NCBI GenBank assembly: GCA_022826515.1
Contig: JAJDUT010000107.1
Span: 1 to 34,044, forward strand
Origin: Candidatus Latescibacterota bacterium
GTDB lineage: Bacteria > Latescibacterota > UBA2968 > UBA8231
Reading direction: 5' to 3'
Length of the DNA stretch: 34,044 nucleotides
The notes under the pieces were generated by a model that was not told where the DNA came from, ran no database searches, and saw only the letters and a program-made list of their open reading frames with translations. Within the stretch, counting starts at the first letter, position 1; the number at the start of each line of letters is the position of its first letter. The translations under genes were made by a program, and so were the position numbers. Below, in pieces: positions 15,390 through 23,610 of the stretch.

Positions 15390-16157
15390 ATGGGGTCAAA
15401 ACAAAACATTGAGAACCTGAGCTTCCGCGCCCGCGTCCCGGTCTTCGACGCCAACATCGGCGTCGGCCACTGCCACGACCGACCCTCGCCGTTTGCCGAC
15501 GTGGCTGGCCTGCGGGCGGAGATGCAGCGCCACGGCGTGGAGCGCGGCTTGATCTACCACCTCCAAGGCGAAACCATCAGCGCGATTGAGGGCAACGAGG
15601 CCCTGCACGCTTGGTGTGGCGACGGACTCGTCCCCCAATGGGTCGCCGGACCGAGCGCGGACTCTTTGACGCAACTACGCGCGCTCCACGCCGCAGGCGA
15701 GGTCTCCAGCGTCCGCCTGCACAACACCGAGGCGAGCCGCGTCCCCTTTGCCGACTGGATCTACGGCGAGTTGCTCGCTTGGCTGGCGGCCGAGCGCATT
15801 CCCCTGTGGATTTCGCTGGCCGACACGCTGGTCGCCGAAGTCATGGAGACCTTGCGCCGCTTCCCAGATTTACAAGTAGTACTCCTCGGCGCGCACTACG
15901 TGCATACCCTCGCCTTGCGCCCCCTGCTCAGGGCACTGCCCCACGCGACAATGGAGCTAAGCCGCTTTGAGAATCTGGGCGGTATCGAGTCCCTGATCGG
16001 CGAATTTGGCGTAGAGCGCTTCCTCTACGGCTCCTACTACCCGCGCTACGCCATGGGGCCGATGCTCTTTTACCTGCACCACTTGGCCATTGACGACGAC
16101 GCGCTCGCGGCTTTGACCGCGGGCAATCTAGAGCGCATTCTCGGAGGGAGCACATGA
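15390..16157 (+). CDS. Amidohydrolase-like protein lacking the HxH motif
   Basis: This is a 255-residue TIM-barrel protein of the amidohydrolase-2 (PF04909) type. Fold-typical segments are VPVFDANIGVG, VERGLIYHLQ, LQVVLLGAHYVHTLALRPLL, TMELSRF and VERFLYGSYYPRYAMGP, and it ends with GNLERILGG. The metal-binding HxH expected after the first strand is replaced by DANIG, and the late GSD of active members reads GSYY, so the protein may not hold zinc. Its stop overlaps the start of the next amidohydrolase (ATGA). The pair probably form a heteromer, or this copy has a non-catalytic role. The Shine-Dalgarno is weak. Confidence 0.75.
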   Translation: MGSKQNIENLSFRARVPVFDANIGVGHCHDRPSPFADVAGLRAEMQRHGVERGLIYHLQGETISAIEGNEALHAWCGDGLVPQWVAGPSADSLTQLRALHAAGEVSSVRLHNTEASRVPFADWIYGELLAWLAAERIPLWISLADTLVAEVMETLRRFPDLQVVLLGAHYVHTLALRPLLRALPHATMELSRFENLGGIESLIGEFGVERFLYGSYYPRYAMGPMLFYLHHLAIDDDALAALTAGNLERILGGST

Positions 16158-16888
16158 TTATCGACTTTCACGGCCACGTAGGCCGCTGGGACTCCCTCGA
16201 CATGGTCGATGACCCGGCCGCGATGTTGCGCGCCATGGACGCGGTGGGGATCGACAAAAGCTGCGTCTTCAACATCTTCCATCCCGAAGGCAAACCCGGC
16301 AACGACCAGACCGCGACTTTTGTCACCCGCCATCCCGACCGCTTCATTGGCTTTGCCTATGTGTGCCCCACCTGCCCTGACACCGTGCGGCCCGAGCTGG
16401 AACGGGCCATCGACGAACTAGGGTTCCGGGCGATTAAAATCTACCCCCCCTACACGCCTTTCCCGCTCGACGATCCGGCTTGGGATCCAATCTACGAGTT
16501 TGCCGCTGAGCGCGGCCTCGCAATCATTGCGCACACAGGCGGCGAGCCAACGGCCGCACCCGCCCAGTTTGGCCGCGCCGCCGCGCGCTTCCCCAACGCC
16601 CGCTTCGTCGCCGGCCACTCTGGCAACATTGAGCCGTATCGCAGCCAAGCCATTGCCGCGGCCCAGCGCTTGCCCAACTACTTCCTCGAAACCTGTTCGA
16701 CCTTCCGCACCCCAGGCGTCATCGAAGATCTGGTGGCCAAGGCCGGGGCCGACCGCGTGCTCTTCGGCTCGGATACGCCCTTGATGGACCCCCGCCCGCA
16801 GCTTGGCAAGATCATCACCGCGGCCATTGACGACGACGCCAAACGCCTCATCCTCGGCGAGAACGCCCGGAGCCTGCTCGGGCTGTAA
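16154..16888 (+). CDS. Amidohydrolase family protein
   Basis: This is a 244-residue TIM-barrel hydrolase of the amidohydrolase-2 family. The metal ligands look complete: FHGH (H6, H8) after the first strand, IIAHTGG (H127), FVAGHSG (H155) and the catalytic GSDTPLMD (D207). K95 in RAIKIYPPY lies where the family has a substrate- or metal-proximal residue. Members include decarboxylases and hydrolases of cyclic or aromatic acids; the substrate is unknown. It overlaps the preceding amidohydrolase by four bases, is the last gene of the unit, and is followed within ten bases by a terminator hairpin. Confidence 0.87.
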   Translation: MIIDFHGHVGRWDSLDMVDDPAAMLRAMDAVGIDKSCVFNIFHPEGKPGNDQTATFVTRHPDRFIGFAYVCPTCPDTVRPELERAIDELGFRAIKIYPPYTPFPLDDPAWDPIYEFAAERGLAIIAHTGGEPTAAPAQFGRAAARFPNARFVAGHSGNIEPYRSQAIAAAQRLPNYFLETCSTFRTPGVIEDLVAKAGADRVLFGSDTPLMDPRPQLGKIITAAIDDDAKRLILGENARSLLGL

Positions 16889-16895
16889 GACGCAA

Positions 16896-16929
16896 AAAGC
16901 CCGCCTGCCACAGAGGGCAAGCGGGCTTT
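16896..16929. terminator. Bidirectional rho-independent terminator
   Basis: AAAGCCCGCCTGCC and GGCAAGCGGGCTTT form a 14-bp stem with one mismatch around the loop ACAGAG. It is preceded by an A-run and followed by TTCTTT-like sequence, so it can stop both the amidohydrolase operon and the convergent minus-strand gene. Confidence 0.85.
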
Positions 16930-16955
16930 CTTTGCAAAGGGTGTGAAACCGGGTA

Positions 16956-17888
16956 CTACTGCTGGTACTGGTACTTAATCCGGCCCCAACTCTGCCCCTC
17001 AACCGCAGTCGGCTCGCCCCAATCAATGGTGTCGTCCATGGGGGAGATGAGCAGGTCCTGCGAAGAGTGACAACAACTCGTCGGAGTAGTAGCCCACATG
17101 CCGACGCGGTTGTCGGCATCGCCGGCGCTGTCATCTACGTCGCTGACGAAAATAGAAAAGCCGATCACCTCGCCCGCGGTCAGGTCGTGCTCAATCACCT
17201 GATCTTCCGTGATGTTCTCCTCGGTGGGCTTGGGATACGAATCAATGGCAATCGTGCGGAACTCGTAGATATACGTGCTCTCGCCGTACTCCTCGCCCTC
17301 AAAGCTATAGGTGCAGTAGTACCAACGGCTGCCGTTGGCCAACAGCGTTGGGTTCTCGACGTCGGCGCTACTGACCGCAGCCGTTTGCAGGGCCGGGCCG
17401 AAATTGCCGTTGAGCGGCGGGAACGCGAACGAATACTTGTGGTGCGTCACCACGTCTTCGGGCTTGGGCAAGTAGTCGTGACGCGGGTTGAACTCGATCT
17501 CAATGCTGTCGTCCCACCAATAGGAGCCTAGGTCCTGGCGGGTAATCGTGTGCTTGTTGTCGAAGATCCGCGTCGTCACGTACAGCTCGTTGCGCGAGTC
17601 GTTCCAACCCAAAATGTGGCGAATCTGCATCGAAGCCGGATCCATGCCACCGCGCGGCACGTCGTCGCCAGCAAAGCCGTGCACCGAAAAGAGCCTCGAA
17701 CTGGGAATGGCGTACACTTCAAGCGGCACAGCCGACCAATCGTCGTCAAATCCGTCGATGTTCGGCACATTCGCATCGGGGAACTGCACGGCGAGGAAGA
17801 CCTCGCCTGGGGGCTCGTGTGCCCCGGCGGCTAGCGCAAAAGCCAATAGCGCGATTGCCGTCAGGCCACAGGTGAAAAGGCGTTTCAT
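16956..17888 (-). CDS. Secreted CBM9-like protein
   Basis: This is a 310-residue exported protein. A Sec signal peptide is clear (MKRLFTCGLTAIALLAFALAAGAH, cleavage probably after about residue 23). The mature part has PNIDGFDDDWSAVP (about 42-55), the usual opening of carbohydrate-binding family 9-like domains, then ELYVTTRIFDNKH and WWDDSIEIEFNPRHD, the strand pairs that carry the Ca and ligand site in such domains. Two Cys near the C-terminus (CC in TPTSCCHSS) and one at CTYSF are extra. The gene has a strong AAGGAGGT six bases before the ATG. It is the last gene of the minus-strand surface cluster. A role in binding sugars or anchoring at the surface is inferred. Confidence 0.75.
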   Translation of the reverse strand: MKRLFTCGLTAIALLAFALAAGAHEPPGEVFLAVQFPDANVPNIDGFDDDWSAVPLEVYAIPSSRLFSVHGFAGDDVPRGGMDPASMQIRHILGWNDSRNELYVTTRIFDNKHTITRQDLGSYWWDDSIEIEFNPRHDYLPKPEDVVTHHKYSFAFPPLNGNFGPALQTAAVSSADVENPTLLANGSRWYYCTYSFEGEEYGESTYIYEFRTIAIDSYPKPTEENITEDQVIEHDLTAGEVIGFSIFVSDVDDSAGDADNRVGMWATTPTSCCHSSQDLLISPMDDTIDWGEPTAVEGQSWGRIKYQYQQ

Positions 17889-17983
17889 AGCTACCTCCTT
17901 GGGTAGGTGGACAATGAAAAACTAAGTCGCAGACGAACAACTAAACTGCAAATGTAGTCAAATGGTTCGCCAAATACAACCAA

Positions 17984-20668
17984 CTATTGCAAGCCAGCGT
18001 ATAGCGTGACAAAGGTCTCGGTCGTCGTTGCGGCCTCGGCCTCCGCAAACGCCTTGCGCTCTACCACAAAGCCGGCCAACGCCTGGATCCGGTAGCCCAA
18101 ATAGGCCGACTCGGTCGCCAACTGCAAGGCCCAGCTCAGGGAGTCGAAATCCTCCGCATCGCGGTCGAAGTCGTTGAACAGCGCGTACTCGACGCCGGCT
18201 TGGAGCCGCGTGGCCTGCAATAGCTGCGTTTCCAAAAGCAGCGAAAAAAGCTCCATCAGCGTCGTGCGCTCCTGCTGGTCAAACAGCGACCGGCTCTGCT
18301 GCCGCCACTCGCTCTTCCAGCGCGGCGATAGAGTCAACCCGCGCCAAGTGTGGTGATAGCTGGCCTTGTTGATCAAGCCAAAGAAGAAATCCGACGCATC
18401 GCGCTGCCGTTGCGCGAAGAAAACTCCGTTCAGCTTGCTCATCACCAACAATGCGTCGCTCGCCAAGCTGTGGCCGACGAATAGCTGGTGGACCCAAGCA
18501 TCGCGCGCCAACAGCGGATCGGCGATGTGCACGAGCTTGCCGCCGCGCAGCGTGTTGTCTGGCTGCCACTGCAAAATTGGATCGGGAATGTCGTCTTGCA
18601 CTAACTGGCTCATCTCAAACAGCCGCACCCGACCCACCCGCGGCCAAGCCCGCTCGTACCCTAGCTGTAAATACGTGCTGTGATTTTTGCGGTCCGCGGA
18701 AATCTGCTCCTCGCGCAAGGCCCCCACCTTGAGCTGCCAGTGCGGACTCAGGTCAATGCCCCCATAGACATTGAAGCCTTGTTGATCGCGGCGATAGGGG
18801 TAGTCCGGCTCGGTGTCGTTTTCGTACAGATCGACCCAGAAGTTGTGATTCATATCCACGCCGAAGAGGAACTCCGGCCGATCGACCAAGAAGCGGAGGA
18901 ACGGCTCCTCGTAATCTGGAACGGCGTTGGCTTTGACGCGGTTGTCGTTTTGGTTGAAGTCGGGCACCAAGTCGTTGTTGAGATCCCAGCCGGGAAAGAC
19001 CAAGCGGTCATCGACCAAAAAGTCCGCCCGGAACCCATCGGGGAAGCGGTCTTGATCGTCGTTGTCTTCCACCAAGTCAAAGCGGTTGCCCTGCCGGGCG
19101 TAATCGAGGCCCGAGCTCGTGGTGACAAAGGATTGGGTATTGTAGCGCGGATCGATCGAATACACTTCCCCGAACAGCGACAGCCGCCTCAAGTTCTTAC
19201 TCAGATTCACCATCCACGCCGGTGCGCTGGGCCGGTCGCCAATCCCCGCCGAGGAAGTGTGCGTCTCTTCGGCGACATTGGGATACTTGCGGAAATTCCA
19301 GTTCAGGTCGTATTCGCCATACAGATCGAAGCCGAGCACGTCTTCCACCTTGAGTGTGGCCCCGGCGATTGTCGTAGCCGTCGGCAGCCCATACTCAAAG
19401 CGGACCGTGCGCAGGTTGGATATGTCCTGCACATTGCCCTCGGCCTGCGCCACCAGCAAGAAAACTGGGTCATCCACATCCGCGCCGAATACGTCGCCCA
19501 AGCTGATAGAGCGCTCGCCCGTCCAAGTGAACGAGCTCGATGGCCGGCCGACCGTTACAAAGCCGCCGCCCTCGCCCAACTGCTGGTCCGAACTCATCCA
19601 GATCTGGTAGTCGTTGGCCAGCACGAGGCGAAATTCCACCGCCACAATCTCGGACTTATCGGCCGAGGCGCGGTTGACAAACGACGCGCTGTCAAAATCG
19701 TAGAGCAGGCTAATTTGCCCGTCGCCATCCGCGGTGAGAAATCCCTGCCGCTCTAAGCCACCGCTGATCTCCGGGCCAAAGCGAATGTCGCGGCCCGACT
19801 CCACTGTGCCGTCGCGGTAGGTGATAATCACGTCCGAGGCATCGGGGAAGAATGCTGCGCCGCCGCTGCCGTCCTCCGGTGAGTCGTCGCGCAAGGCGAT
19901 CGCGATCTGGGAGATAGTCGCGTTCTGCTGCTTGTTCAGCCCGCCTTTGTACAGAGTCTCTATTAGTTGGTCCGACTCGCTGTTGGTCTGGTGGGCGTTG
20001 ACCGCGTGCAGGCCCAACTCCACGAAATCCCCTAGCTGGGCCGTGAATCGCCCTCCCACGAGAGACGTCGCGTCCGTAAAGCGGCTCTCCTCCTGCTGCA
20101 AACCGCGCGGGCCGGTGATCAGCGAGTGGAGAAAGGTCAACTGGTATTTGTCGGTGGCGAGGTCGATCTGCATGCCGTTCAGACGCGGTTTGGAAAACGA
20201 CAGCGGCGTCAATGTGGTCCGCAGATTGTTGCTCGCCGTCAGCGCGTAGTGATATTGACCCTTGTGATCGCCGGCAATGACCAACTCGTTGAACCACCGC
20301 GCAAACCGCTCGGTCTTGAACAGGGAGCTACCGGCTTCCTCGGGCCGCCTCTGCGCCGTGTTGAAGATCAGCCAGCCTTGGGTCAGGTAATTCCCGTACA
20401 GATCGTAGAAGTAATCGCCCTCTAAGTCGATGTTCACATAGCGTTGATACGGCAGCCGCGCGCGGTTGGTGTACTCCCACTGCCGCCACGGGTATTCGGC
20501 GAACATCACCTGCGGCACGTACCAGCGCCGCAGGGCCGGGTCCAGCGCGTCGAGGTACACCTCCGGGCTTTGCGTTACTTCCTGTTGCCATAAGCGGCTA
20601 CCGTAGGCCCCGTCAGCGAGGGCGAGGGCGAGCATAGCGGTACAGAGAAAACTGGTTGCACTGCTCAT
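17984..20668 (-). CDS. Large exported protein, Asp-rich, paralogue A
   Basis: This is an 894-residue exported protein with a signal peptide (residues 1 to about 23) that I cannot name. The N-terminal half has YVPQVMFAEYPWRQWEYTN and GDYFYDLYGNYLTQGW, shared with the paralogue at 27890-30553. The long alternating polar-hydrophobic strands of the C-terminal half suggest an outer-membrane beta-barrel or a beta-rich surface protein. Residues about 540-615 carry three Asp/Asn-rich loops (DNDDQDRFPDG, DLNNDLVPDFNQND, DMNHNFWVDLYENDTEPD) like EF-hand or dockerin calcium loops. GGAG is nine bases before the ATG. It ends FVTLYAGLQ. It may form a pore or scaffold in surface assembly. Confidence 0.7.
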   Translation of the reverse strand: MSSATSFLCTAMLALALADGAYGSRLWQQEVTQSPEVYLDALDPALRRWYVPQVMFAEYPWRQWEYTNRARLPYQRYVNIDLEGDYFYDLYGNYLTQGWLIFNTAQRRPEEAGSSLFKTERFARWFNELVIAGDHKGQYHYALTASNNLRTTLTPLSFSKPRLNGMQIDLATDKYQLTFLHSLITGPRGLQQEESRFTDATSLVGGRFTAQLGDFVELGLHAVNAHQTNSESDQLIETLYKGGLNKQQNATISQIAIALRDDSPEDGSGGAAFFPDASDVIITYRDGTVESGRDIRFGPEISGGLERQGFLTADGDGQISLLYDFDSASFVNRASADKSEIVAVEFRLVLANDYQIWMSSDQQLGEGGGFVTVGRPSSSFTWTGERSISLGDVFGADVDDPVFLLVAQAEGNVQDISNLRTVRFEYGLPTATTIAGATLKVEDVLGFDLYGEYDLNWNFRKYPNVAEETHTSSAGIGDRPSAPAWMVNLSKNLRRLSLFGEVYSIDPRYNTQSFVTTSSGLDYARQGNRFDLVEDNDDQDRFPDGFRADFLVDDRLVFPGWDLNNDLVPDFNQNDNRVKANAVPDYEEPFLRFLVDRPEFLFGVDMNHNFWVDLYENDTEPDYPYRRDQQGFNVYGGIDLSPHWQLKVGALREEQISADRKNHSTYLQLGYERAWPRVGRVRLFEMSQLVQDDIPDPILQWQPDNTLRGGKLVHIADPLLARDAWVHQLFVGHSLASDALLVMSKLNGVFFAQRQRDASDFFFGLINKASYHHTWRGLTLSPRWKSEWRQQSRSLFDQQERTTLMELFSLLLETQLLQATRLQAGVEYALFNDFDRDAEDFDSLSWALQLATESAYLGYRIQALAGFVVERKAFAEAEAATTTETFVTLYAGLQ

Positions 20669-20695
20669 TTTGGCTGACTCCGCCGCACTGCGACC

Positions 20696-21472
20696 TTAAA
20701 ATTGGTACGAGTAATACAGGGCGATGCCGCGCTCTTGCGCATAGGCTGCAACATCGGGCGATGAAATCATGTGCGTGACCAAAACGGGAAATACGTCCTC
20801 AAATAACGGCTCGAGGCGAGTGAGCCGGCCTTGGATAAAATGGTCGATATTCTTGGCCGACAACTGGCTCTTGCTCTCGCCGATTACGACTACCTCGCGC
20901 CCATTCCTGCGCCCCCTGCCGAAGATGTTGACCTCGACCGGATAGCCGCGATCGGTTGTGAGGTACGTGCGAATGAGTCGATCTTCTACCTCGAGACCAT
21001 GATCGGCTGCAAGGAGCGCTGGCAAAGCGCGGTAGGCCTCATTTTCGAGGATGTACCCTACGGTATGCGAGAGGCCGCCAAGCTGTTTGCGCGTTTCGTC
21101 GTGTGCTTCTGCCAGCTTTTTGAGTGCCTCTTCGGTCCCCGCCTGCGCCGCCGCCAAGCGGTCCAACGTCGCCTCCACCCGATCCATCCGCGTCTCCACC
21201 CCTTCTAACCGCTCCTCTGCACGAGCCTGTGCCGCTTCTAAGCGGTCAATCGCGGCTTCCACCCGATCCATCCGCGTCTCCACCCCTTCTAACCGCTCCT
21301 CTGCACGAGCCTGCGCGACCGCAAGCGCTTTGACTACATCTTTGAGGTCTTGCATGTCAACGGAGGTGGCCAAACCAACGTGAAATTCACTCAACACGCC
21401 GGTGAGAATATCGGCCTGCTCTTGGGTAAACGCCCCGCCTAATTTGCGTTTGACATCGTCAGTATTTAGCAT
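20696..21472 (-). CDS. Coiled-coil PD-(D/E)XK-like protein (DUF3782 type)
   Basis: This is a 258-residue soluble protein. After a short N-terminus, residues about 45-130 form a long coiled coil built from 28-residue repeats (AQARAEERLEGVETRMDRVE occurs twice), matching an 84-bp DNA repeat. The C-terminal domain carries YPVEVNIFGRG and VVVIGESKSQ, a nuclease-like E...ExK pattern, and LFPVLVTH... strands, as in the DUF3782 family. Members are common in cyanobacteria and FCB-type genomes, with no proven role. AGGAA precedes the ATG. It starts 75 bases after the FlgD-type gene ends and ends 27 bases before the paralogue A start, so it is probably co-transcribed but looks like an intruder in a surface cluster. 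Confidence 0.75.
   Translation of the reverse strand: MLNTDDVKRKLGGAFTQEQADILTGVLSEFHVGLATSVDMQDLKDVVKALAVAQARAEERLEGVETRMDRVEAAIDRLEAAQARAEERLEGVETRMDRVEATLDRLAAAQAGTEEALKKLAEAHDETRKQLGGLSHTVGYILENEAYRALPALLAADHGLEVEDRLIRTYLTTDRGYPVEVNIFGRGRRNGREVVVIGESKSQLSAKNIDHFIQGRLTRLEPLFEDVFPVLVTHMISSPDVAAYAQERGIALYYSYQF
21174..21313. repeat. 84-bp repeat inside the coiled-coil gene
   Basis: A 56-bp block (21174-21229) recurs exactly at 21258-21313 with an 84-bp period, giving 28 residues or four heptads per unit. A third, diverged unit precedes it on the plus strand. Confidence 0.8.
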
Positions 21473-21547
21473 GGCTTTTTCCTCGTGACATTGCGTGTTC
21501 GCTCTCGCTTATACTCACCGGGCCGCTAGTCAATGTCAAGCCTCCAG

Positions 21548-23595
21548 CTAGTACGCCACACCCACCACACCGTTGGCCACCTCGCGGCCCTTGTCGGTGT
21601 CCCAATCGAGCTGATAGAGGTACATGCCGGGCGGCACGAGTGCGCCCTCTTCGTCGCGCCCGTTCCAAGTTTGGGCAAAACTGCCGCTGCCAGTGCTAGC
21701 CGCGATTTGGCGCACCAGTCGGCCGGACAGATCGTATATCCGCAAGCGGATCTGCCGCAGGCTCTCCAAATCGCGCAATTCGTATGCGATCGCAACGTGG
21801 TCGTTGACCCCATCGTCGTTGGGCGTGAAGGTCGCTGGCGTGGCCTGCACGCTGCTGATGAGACCGCCGCCCATGGGCGTGCGCACCGATACTACGTCGC
21901 CGCTAAAGCGGAACGTCGCGTTGCCCGGGGCGACTTGCTGCTTGAGTTCGGGTTCGGCGCTGTCGTACACCCAGCTTCTGAAGTCCGCGCCAAAGCGCAA
22001 GACCTTGGCGTCGAAAACCACCTCGATCCGCTTCTCGTTGTCGCGCGGCCCCACCAAGCGGTCGAACGAGACGATCAAGCGGTCGTCCTTGATCTCGGGC
22101 GGGAAGCGGTCGCTGATCTCCTCGCCGTCGATGAGCACCGAATGCACCCGCTCGACCGGGATCTGGGTAAAAATTTCCAGCCGGTCAAAGCCCAAGTCGC
22201 TCGCGCGCAAGACCGGGCGCACCACATAGGTAAAGGTTTCCGCCGCGAAACTCTGCGTGGCGATCGGCCAGATCTCGCCAATCACCTCTTGGGCCACCGG
22301 ATCCTCGGAAAACAGCAGCGACATGTTGTCGATGCGCGGAGCCGCGTCGCCGCTGGCGAACAGGATGGCCTCTAGCTGGAAGTAGCGCGCCGGACTCGGC
22401 GAGAGCACGGGCGTGCCGTCCTGCCACAAATCCGCTGGCAACTCGACCTGCCGCAGCCCAGCCGCGAACTCATAGGGCGCGGACCACGGGCTCCAATTTT
22501 CTAGGTCGTAGCCCAATTCCACGTCGTCCCACCGCCGGCGGCCGAGCTGGGTCAGGTAGTCGTCGAGGGTAGATACTTCGAGCGTGCCGGTCGGGCCGAT
22601 GGTGCGATAGACATTGGGCTGCGGCGTGTTGCCCGTGCGGGTGCGGAGCAAAAGCTGGGTTCCCTCGGGCACCTCGCCTTGCCAGCGAATTTTACTCCAC
22701 GCGACCTCGCGGCCAAAATCCATGATCGGGGTGCGGTAAGTCGTCCGGGTCACAAAGCCCTCGCCATAGATTTCGAGCTCGGCGATTTCCCAGTCGCGCT
22801 CGGGGTCGAGCGGGCGGATGGCAATCCACTTGAGGTCGCGGGTCGGAAAGCGCAAATCCACCACCACATCAAGGCTCTCGCGGTTGCGCGCCAAGATGTC
22901 AAAGGCCGGATCGTTGGGCGCGCCCAAGGCCGCGTCGATAACCATGTACCAACGCTTGCCGCGCTGGCTGCGGTCGAAGTTGCTGTCCCAAAATGGCCCG
23001 GTGTGGTCGGCCACACCGATTTCGTACCACGCCAAGTAATTATCTTCAAACCCAGGCCGGGGGAAGAAGCGGATGCGGTTGATGGGCAACTCGGCCCCCA
23101 AGTGCATGACGTTGTTTTTGACCACGCCGGGATTGTTGCGGCCGGCCAAGCGCGGCGGCTCTGGCACTCGCACTAGCATGGCGGTCGTTGGATCGCCGTC
23201 GATGAGAAACTGCAAGGGCTGAGAGTCAGTTACCAAGTGCGTGCCGCCGTAAATGCTAGCCGTGTAAAAGTGCCCTTGGCGCTCCTTGAGCGACCGCGCC
23301 AGATTGTCGCTCGGGTCGATGTACACCGGGCGCAGGCCGCCGTCGGCAAAGTCGATTAAGGTATCGACGCCCGCGGTGTTGAAGCGCCCACTGACCTCTT
23401 CGTCCACCGCGCCAATGTCACCTCCTCGACGATGCCGCCGTCGGCGTCGAGCAGCACGTATGAAGCCGTCTGCTCGGCGACCAATGCCTGCCAAGAATTG
23501 CCGTCCGCGCCGCCGAGGCGGAACTCGCCGCGGCCCCACGCGCTGGTCGCTAAGACCACCACTAGCCAGCTCATCCGCTTTATCCGATTCAGCAC
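21548..23595 (-). CDS. Discoidin/FlgD-Ig-type secreted protein, paralogue 2 (frameshifted)
   Basis: This is a secreted protein of about 680 residues. The GTG at 23595 is preceded by AAAGGAG and starts a signal peptide (LNRIKRMSWLVVVLATSAWG). The frame breaks near 23418-23427: reading ...GGIVEEV shifts by one base into DIGAVDEEVSGRFNTAGVD. Restoring one G would give a continuous protein, so this is either a real mutation or a base-call error. The middle has a discoidin-like fold (INRIRFFPRPGFEDNY... to LEIYGEGF), and the C-terminus has FTPNDDGVNDHVAI and WNGRDEEGALVPPGMYLYQL, typical of FlgD-Ig/gliding-type sorting or strand-exchange domains. It ends GVVGVAY. It is a paralogue of the gene upstream. 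Confidence 0.75.
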
Positions 23596-23600
23596 GACGT

Positions 23601-23607
23601 CTCCTTT
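23601..23607 (-). promoter_or_regulatory. Shine-Dalgarno deciding a GTG start
   Basis: AAAGGAG is five bases before the GTG at 23595. The ATG at 23610 sits directly on the stop of the preceding gene and lies upstream of this site, so GTG is the likelier start. Confidence 0.55.
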
Positions 23608-23610
23608 CAT

